DNA of 64,000 bases from DATARH01 sp963789255 (GTDB taxonomy: Bacteria; Pseudomonadota; Alphaproteobacteria; ATCC43930; CGMCC-115725). The position numbers and the translations under genes were made by a program. Below, piece by piece: positions 59,890 through 64,000 of this stretch; within the stretch, counting starts at the first letter, position 1; the number at the start of each line of letters is the position of its first letter. Location: positions 1,054,001-1,118,000 of the forward strand of contig CAWBJW010000001.1 in assembly GCA_963789255.1 (NCBI GenBank), written 5' to 3'. The notes beneath the pieces were generated by a model, which saw only the letters and a list, made by a program, of their open reading frames with translations, was not told the origin of the DNA and ran no database searches.

Positions 59890-60069
59890 TTAAGCGGAGC
59901 GCGCCGCTATCCGTGCGGCCTCCTCGGCGCTTTCCGCAAGCCGTTCGTATTGCCGAGCCACCTCATAGAGATGCTCTTTGATCGCAGGGGTCGTCGCGTC
60001 AGCGGCCAGTCGGCGGACGCGTGCTGCGTGCGTTCGATAGTAAGTCGCCGGCAACGACGGCGGCTCCAT
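59890..60069 (-). CDS. Small helical protein of unknown function
   Basis: A 59-residue protein from the ATG at 60069: MEPPSLPATYYRTHAARVRRLAADATTPAIKEHLYEVARQYERLAESAEEA. The YY-R-x(3)-AR-x-RRLA-x-D-ATTPA-x-KEHL-x-EVA-x-QYE-x-LAE pattern is a common stand-alone mini-protein in soil alphaproteobacteria, function unknown. Its ATG almost touches the stop of the cold-shock gene (60071), so they share a transcript. Confidence 0.7.
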   Translation of the reverse strand: MEPPSLPATYYRTHAARVRRLAADATTPAIKEHLYEVARQYERLAESAEEAARIAARSA

Positions 60070-60070
60070 C

Positions 60071-60681
60071 TCAGATAAGCCGAATGCTGATGGCCTCCGG
60101 TCCCTTCGTGCCCTCGACGATCTCGACGGCGACACGCTGGCCCTCGGAGAGATCGGAGATACCCGCGCGTTTCAGCGCCGAGGCATGCGCGAAAATATCC
60201 TTGCCGCCGCGTTCCCGGACGATGAACCCGAACCCTTTCTCGATGGCGTAGAACTTGACCGTGCCGAACTCCTCGACCGAGGCCCGATCGGCAGGTGTAA
60301 GTGGTCGCTCGAGCCGGGGACGCCGAGGCGGCTCTTGCAGCGCGGTGCCACTGTCAACGCTCAGGATCTCGCTCACCTGCACGCCCTTCTCTCCTGGCGC
60401 GATGCGAACCTGGGTTGTCCCCGGCAGCACGGTGCTATTGCCGCTGCGCTCAACCACGCTTGCATGCAGGAACGCATCGCCGCCAGCGCCGATCTGTACG
60501 AAGCCAAAGCCTCTGTCCGCATTATACCACTTCAGCGTGGCTCGGACTGCCAGCCGGTCGGCGGCACTTCGAAGCTGGGGCCGCTTCCGCGTCGAGCAAA
60601 TCCGAAATCGCGCGGTGGCGTGTAGCTGTCATCGTCAAAGCCTCGTCGCCGAGGCTGACGGGAATCTCGATCCTTGCGCAC
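60071..60681 (-). pseudogene. Double cold-shock-domain protein, frameshifted in domain 1
   Basis: Starting at GTG 60681 the frame reads VRKDRDSRQPRRRGFDDDSYTPPRDFGFARRGSG to EVPPTGWQSE, then breaks at GAGCC (60539-60543, one base short) and resumes as ATLKWYNADRGFGFVQIGAGGDAFLHASVVERSG. The second domain is complete: FGTVKFYAIEKGFGFIVRERGGKDIFAHASAL to EGTKGPEAISIRLI. RNP1-like GFGFV/GFGFI and RNP2-like DAFLH/DIFAH motifs are both present. Two-domain Csp proteins are characteristic of alphaproteobacteria and chaperone RNA. The second half could be translated alone from the GTG at 60457. Confidence 0.75.
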
Positions 60682-60803
60682 CTGGTTCCCGGTTGCTGGT
60701 GAGCGGCCGCGGAAATGTCGCGCTCGCGGTCGTTGCCGTCAATGAATAGTGGGTCGTGATCACGCGGGCCGCGCGCACGGTAAGACCGTGCCATGGTGGC
60801 AGG

Positions 60804-60902
60804 TTCTACGCCGCCCACATCAAGAGCACGCTCGACGCGGCAATCATCAATACCCTAAAGCCGAAGCGCAAGACGATCGACGAAGCACACCCCACCCCGT
60901 AA
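60804..60902 (+). pseudogene. 3' end of a second, diverged integrase
   Basis: The frame FYAAHIKSTLDAAIINTLKPKRKTIDEAHPTP-stop aligns with the end of the integrase at 56624 (YYASHIASSLDAAAINVRRPRKRKK). Only this terminal part, starting at the nucleophile Tyr, survives. Copy 2 of the 122-bp element begins 13 bp after its stop, so an integrase-element pair existed twice in this locus. Confidence 0.7.
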
Positions 60903-60914
60903 CGCGTATCGCAT

Positions 60915-61037
60915 AGGTTTGGGAAGCCGGCCCGAGCTTCCCGCAGTCTCAAGCGAGACGTTCAGCGTTCTCGCCCAGCGCGCCCCTCGCGGGCAGCGCC
61001 AGAAGGGGTTCAGCCCCGATCTCAAGGCCGAAGGGCA
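60915..61037. repeat. Stem-loop-rich element, copy 2
   Basis: Same series of hairpins as at 58238: GGGAAGC/GCTTCCC, GTCTC-AAGC-GAGAC, GCGCGCCC/GGGCAGCGC, then GGGGTTCAGCCCC (a stem one pair longer than the GGGTTAACCC of copy 1) and GGCC-GAA-GGGC. It lies directly after the integrase relic, with no tRNA in between. Confidence 0.6.
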
Positions 61038-61097
61038 CCCTGAAAGCGTTAGGGGTGGAACAATCGGTGCGTCTTTCCTCGACCGGATTGACGGTGA

Positions 61098-61176
61098 CGC
61101 GGCGACACTGCGGGGAGTAGGAATCGCCATCGGGCATCCCACCTGTGCCGGTTCAGGTCCAGGCCGCTCGCGCCTT
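61098..61176 (+). pseudogene. Decayed copy of the intron 3' end and tRNA-Leu exon 2
   Basis: GCGGCGACACTGCGGGG resembles the intron end GCGGCGAAAGCCGTAGCGGG. CTGTGCCGGTTC, then GGTCC and GGCCGCTCGCGCC, matches the T-arm and acceptor of the intact tRNA-Leu (CTGTGCCGGTTC, GAGTCC, GGCCGCCCGCACC). The anticodon 3' strand is unrecognisable and the CCA is lost, so it is not functional. It may mark the right boundary of the tRNA-Leu-associated element. Confidence 0.55.
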
Positions 61177-61346
61177 ATCTTCCGGACGAATTGACACGGC
61201 AACTTCAAGTCCTGTCAGACAGGACCAAAAACCAAGACTGTGATGCGCCCCGTGCGTTCGATCACGCGCGATTAGCTGAACGTAAGGCGCCGCCGGATCA
61301 AGGCGCTGGGTTTTGCGCATAAGTTTTTATTTGAGTTCAACGTATA

Positions 61347-62513
61347 ATACCAAGTCCCTCCGAGCGCGACTCACGTAGGGGATTCCCAAGGCGAGGAGAA
61401 TGTGATTCACCGTGGCAAACGAGAGGGGGTTTGCCATGGCGGCAGCGGTTCGCCTTCGGGAGGGTTACGACGCGGTAGGATTGCGCGATCTGGCGAAGCG
61501 GTCTGTGGATGCCGCTCAGACCCGACGCTTGTTGGCTCTGGCGGCGATCTATGACGGCGGATCTCGCACCGAGGCCGCCAAGATGGGTGGCGTCGGGCTG
61601 CAAACGGTGCGGGACTGGGTGTTGGCTTTCAACGCCGAGGGGCCGCCTGGCTTGGTGAACGGCAAGGCCCCGGGCAACGCGCCGCTGCTCACCGAAGCGC
61701 ACCGGCAAGCGTTGCTGGAGATCGTCGAGAGCGGTCCGATCCCGGCGGTTCACGGCGTTGTCCGCTGGCGGCTGGTCGATCTGGCGCAATGGGTGTTCGA
61801 GGAATTCCGCATCTCGATCAGCAAGCAGACGCTGAGCCGCGAATTGCGCGCTCTGGGCTTGCGCAAGCTGTCGGCGCGACCCCGGCACCACGCCCAGGAT
61901 GGCGAGGCCCTGGCGGCGTTCAAAAAAACTTCGCCGAGAGCCTCGACGTGATTGCCAAGCGCGACGCGGCCGGCAAGCCGATAGAGATCTGGTTTCAAGA
62001 CGAGGCCCGGATCGGCCAGAAGAACAAGATCACCCGGCGATGGGCACGGCGCGGGACGCGGCCCTCGGCACCCCACGATCAGAGAACGCGCTCGACCTAT
62101 ATCTTCGGCGCGATCTGTCCGGCCAAGGGGACTGCCGCCGGCCTCATCCTGCCGCGCTGCAATACCGCCGCGATGGCGCTGCACCTGGCCGAAATCTCCC
62201 GAACGGTTACACCGGGCGCCCATGCCGTCCTGCTGCTCGATCAGGCCGGCTGGCACCTCTCCGCCAAGCTCGACATCCCCGACAACATCACCCTGATGCC
62301 GCTGCCCCCGAAGTCGCCGGAACTCAATCCGGTCGAAAACATCTGGCAGTACATGCGCGACAACTGGCTCTCCAACCGGGTCTTCCAGTCGTACGGCGAC
62401 ATCCTCGATCACTGCTGTCATGCCTGGAACAAGCTCGTTGACCGGCCATGGACTATCATGTCGATCGGCCTGCGCGATTGGGCCCATCGGTTCTAATCAG
62501 CGGGATTTGGTAT
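61347..62513 (+). mobile_element. IS630-family insertion sequence, complete, with TA target duplication
   Basis: Terminal inverted repeats ATACCAAGTCCC (left) and GGGATTTGGTAT (right) are inverted and match at 11 of 12. Each end is flanked by TA (61345-61346 and 62514-62515), the duplicated target dinucleotide of IS630/Tc1-mariner elements. At 1167 bp the length is typical. One transposase gene fills it. Confidence 0.9.
61436..62496 (+). CDS. IS630-family transposase, two overlapping frames joined at an A7 slippery run
   Basis: The first frame (ATG 61436, after GAGAGGGGG) encodes the helix-turn-helix DNA-binding half: RRLLALAAIYDGGSRTEAAKMGGVGLQTVRDWVLAFN, then FRISISKQTLSRELRALGLRK. At TTC-AAAAAAAC (61920-61928) a -1 shift gives AAFKKNFAESLDVIAKRD and enters the DDE catalytic half: Asp in IWFQDEARIG, Asp in VLLLDQAGWHLS, Glu in PKSPELNPVENIWQYM. 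The total is about 353 residues. Programmed -1 frameshifting on A runs is known in several IS families, so the element may well be active. Confidence 0.88.
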
Positions 62514-62860
62514 TACTGATGATGGATAAGCCATTGGTTGGGAATCAAAAAGCGATTTCCTGTCCTTTTGAGCTTGTTCAGAATGGCACGCCTATATTTG
62601 TTAGGCTTTTGGACGATTAGGGCTCTTCAAATAATGGGTTTGTGGTTTTTACTAAATCGCCCTGACTTTCCTTTCTTTTGGCGGCACCCTCCTTCGGTCG
62701 GGTCACGCCCTATCGCGCGGCGCAATTGGCCGCGCGACGGAGCCGCCGCGGCGTCTCCGCCCATGCGGGTGACGGTCGTTGCCGCATCTCGCGTATACGG
62801 GTCGCCTCTGTATTGCCTGGTCCGCCCTTCTGTCCGCAGTAGGCCCATTGGCCCGCTCCA
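62514..62860. other. Gene-free A/T-rich flank followed by degraded sequence
   Basis: 62520-62690 is strikingly A/T-rich (e.g. GGTTGGGAATCAAAAAGCG, GGGTTTGTGGTTTTTAC) compared with the surroundings, and has only a short reading (MMDKPLVGNQKAISCPF and on, about 33 residues) that I do not believe is a gene. 62690-62860 shows no intact frame and probably belongs to the decayed IS110 relic to the right. Confidence 0.5.
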
Positions 62861-63057
62861 TGATGGGGGTTCGGCAGGTTGGGGCGTCCAAGGTAACTGC
62901 GCGTGCTTGGCTCAAAAGCCCGCACAATTGCCGGTCGAACATGGCCTTTTGCCGGCGCATCAGGTTACGGGCCTCGATCAGTGGCCCGATCGCCAGGCGC
63001 AATTCCGGCACGCCGCCAGCAGCCTCTCGACCCTGGCGGCAAAGGTGCTCCGACGGT
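62860..63057 (-). pseudogene. IS110-family transposase fragment (leftward)
   Basis: On the minus strand RRSTFAARVERLLA continues, one frame off, as VPELRLAIGPLIEARNLMRRQKAMFDRQLCGLLSQ and then APTCRT. This is the linker between the DEDD and Transposase_20 domains of IS110-type transposases. Both ends are missing. It abuts the rightward IS110 fragment at about 63050. Confidence 0.5.
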
Positions 63058-63789
63058 AGAGCAGGACGACGAACGGCGACTGCTGCGCGAACGCCAGCGC
63101 CTGGTCAAAGAGAGAACCGCCCACACAAATCGGATCAAGGGCCTGCTGAAGACGCAAGGGATCGCTGAATTTGATCCGCGCGCGGCGGACGCAAAGCAGC
63201 GGCTGGACGGTTTGATCATCGGCGACGGTCGTCACCTGGGCTGCCGCCTCAAGGAGGAGATCGTTCGCGAGTTGCAGCGCCTTGCACTGGTCATGGTGCA
63301 GCTGGCGCAGGTCGAGGCCGAACGCGATCGCGTCATCCGGGAGGCGAAGTCGCGGCTCGAGGAGCCTACTGCCGATTGTCAACGGGACGGGGCGATGCTG
63401 GCTGCGTTGAACCGCCTGAAGGGGATCGGCGCGAACGATGCCTCGATCCTGGTGCGCGAAGCGTTCTGGTGGGATTTCCGCAATCGGCGCGAGCTGGGCG
63501 GGTGGAACGGCTTGGCGCCCGCGCCGTGGGCCAGCGGCTCGGTGGTGCGCGATCAGGGGATCACCAAGGCGGGACCGCCACTGCTGCGCGCCCAGATGAT
63601 GCAGATAGCCTGGCGCTGGCTGTTCTGGCAGCCGGACAGTCGACTGGCGCAGTGGTTCAAGGAGCGCACCGCGGGCGCGACAGACGGATGCGGCGCATCA
63701 TGGTGGTGGCTCTTGCGCGCAAGCTTTTCATCGCCCTCTGGCGCTATGCAACGACCGGCCTGATTCCGGAAGGAGCGATCGTGACCTGA
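63048..63789 (+). pseudogene. IS110-family transposase, C-terminal two-thirds, frameshifted near its end
   Basis: The frame starts abruptly at APTVEQDDERRLLRERQRLVKERTAHTNRIKGLL and runs through the Transposase_20 domain (LNRLKGIGANDASILVREAFWWDFRNRRELGGWNGLAP, SGSVVRDQGITKAGPPLLRAQMMQIAWRWLFWQPDSRLAQWFKERT). Near 63680 it shifts by -1 to MRRIMVVALARKLFIALWRYATTGLIPEGAIVT. The N-terminal DEDD RuvC-like domain is absent, so the enzyme is dead. IS110 elements use a serine plus DEDD chemistry with a bridging RNA in related families; no such RNA is visible here. Confidence 0.8.
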
Positions 63790-64000
63790 TCCGCAAGGGC
63801 CGAAGGAATTCCCGCACAATTCGCGATCGTCGGGAATGACCGGGCAGGACGTGTGACCGACCTCTCCCTGGGCTGGAAGACGCCGCTTTCAGAGAAGGGT
63901 CCCGTCCCCCGCAGCGCCGCACCCGCAGCAACCGGGATCAGGGTTACGAATGCCGCCCACGCCGCGGCAAATCGAACCGGATAAAAGGCGAGTCGGTCGA
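63790..64000. other. Window end, no supported gene
   Basis: After the IS110 stop I find a short hairpin-like GAATTCCCGCACAATTCGCG and CGTCGGGAATGACC (a repeat of the GGGAATGAC type). A leftward frame with a hydrophobic start (VRFAAAWAAFVTLIPVAAGAAL) enters from beyond the edge. It could be the end of a gene whose start is outside the window, but the evidence is too weak to annotate it. Confidence 0.4.

Overview
The window is GC-rich (roughly two-thirds G+C by eye) chromosomal DNA of an alphaproteobacterium. Pointers are a FixL/FixJ pair whose second PAS domain has the FixL heme histidine, a two-domain cold-shock protein, a type-4-like uracil-DNA glycosylase of alphaproteobacterial style, the rph-rdgB-hemW order, boxB/boxC, and many short palindromic repeats of the kind common in soil and rhizosphere alphaproteobacteria. 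The genus cannot be named from sequence alone.

Layout. 1-1584 is a tyrosine recombinase cut by the window edge, so a mobile element probably lies to the left. 1844-10651 holds metabolic genes (RraA-like aldolase, class V aminotransferase, GYD protein, radical SAM protein, two arsenosugar-type glycosyltransferases, MoaB, uracil-DNA glycosylase, an ABC substrate-binding protein), with a low-GC patch at 4.2-5.3 kb carrying two gene relics. 10.8-18.2 kb carries a repeat-rich DUF3300 gene, ETF-ubiquinone oxidoreductase, a TPR protein, ispE and a Sel1-repeat protein. After tRNA-Gln come macAB, with a perfect FNR/FixK-type box upstream, then kup, an aldo/keto reductase, fixLJ, arsC, queC-queE and two VOC proteins. 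32.2-34.4 kb is a small accessory patch: duplicated gene tails, two orphan genes and vapBC. 34.5-47.1 kb is core and catabolic: CBS-BON protein, purD, xseA, rph-rdgB-hemW, boxC-boxB (aerobic CoA-dependent benzoate oxidation), an alcohol dehydrogenase, a DUF2161 protein and a spermidine-synthase-like protein. 47.1-56.4 kb has an alpha-2-macroglobulin/PBP1C pair, methionine aminopeptidase and a CinA-like protein.

The right end (56.4-63.8 kb) is an integration hotspot. It begins with the 5' half of a tRNA-Leu(UAA) broken in the anticodon loop, then helically spaced TAGCACA repeats, an integrase, and a complete tRNA-Leu(UAA) gene interrupted inside the anticodon by a 237-nt group I intron. A roughly 122-bp stem-loop-rich element follows, and a second copy lies 2.7 kb further on, behind the tail of a second integrase. 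Between and after them are phage-repressor relics, a broken double cold-shock gene, an intact-looking IS630-family element with TA target duplication, and two abutting IS110 fragments.

A cross-cutting observation: seven otherwise well-conserved protein genes (sterol desaturase, DUF3300, aldo/keto reductase, arsC, queE, alpha-2-macroglobulin, cinA-like) are each broken by one extra base, and tRNA-Gln has one extra base in its T-loop. All eight are insertions, so sequencing or assembly error is the leading explanation. The genes are annotated across the breaks.
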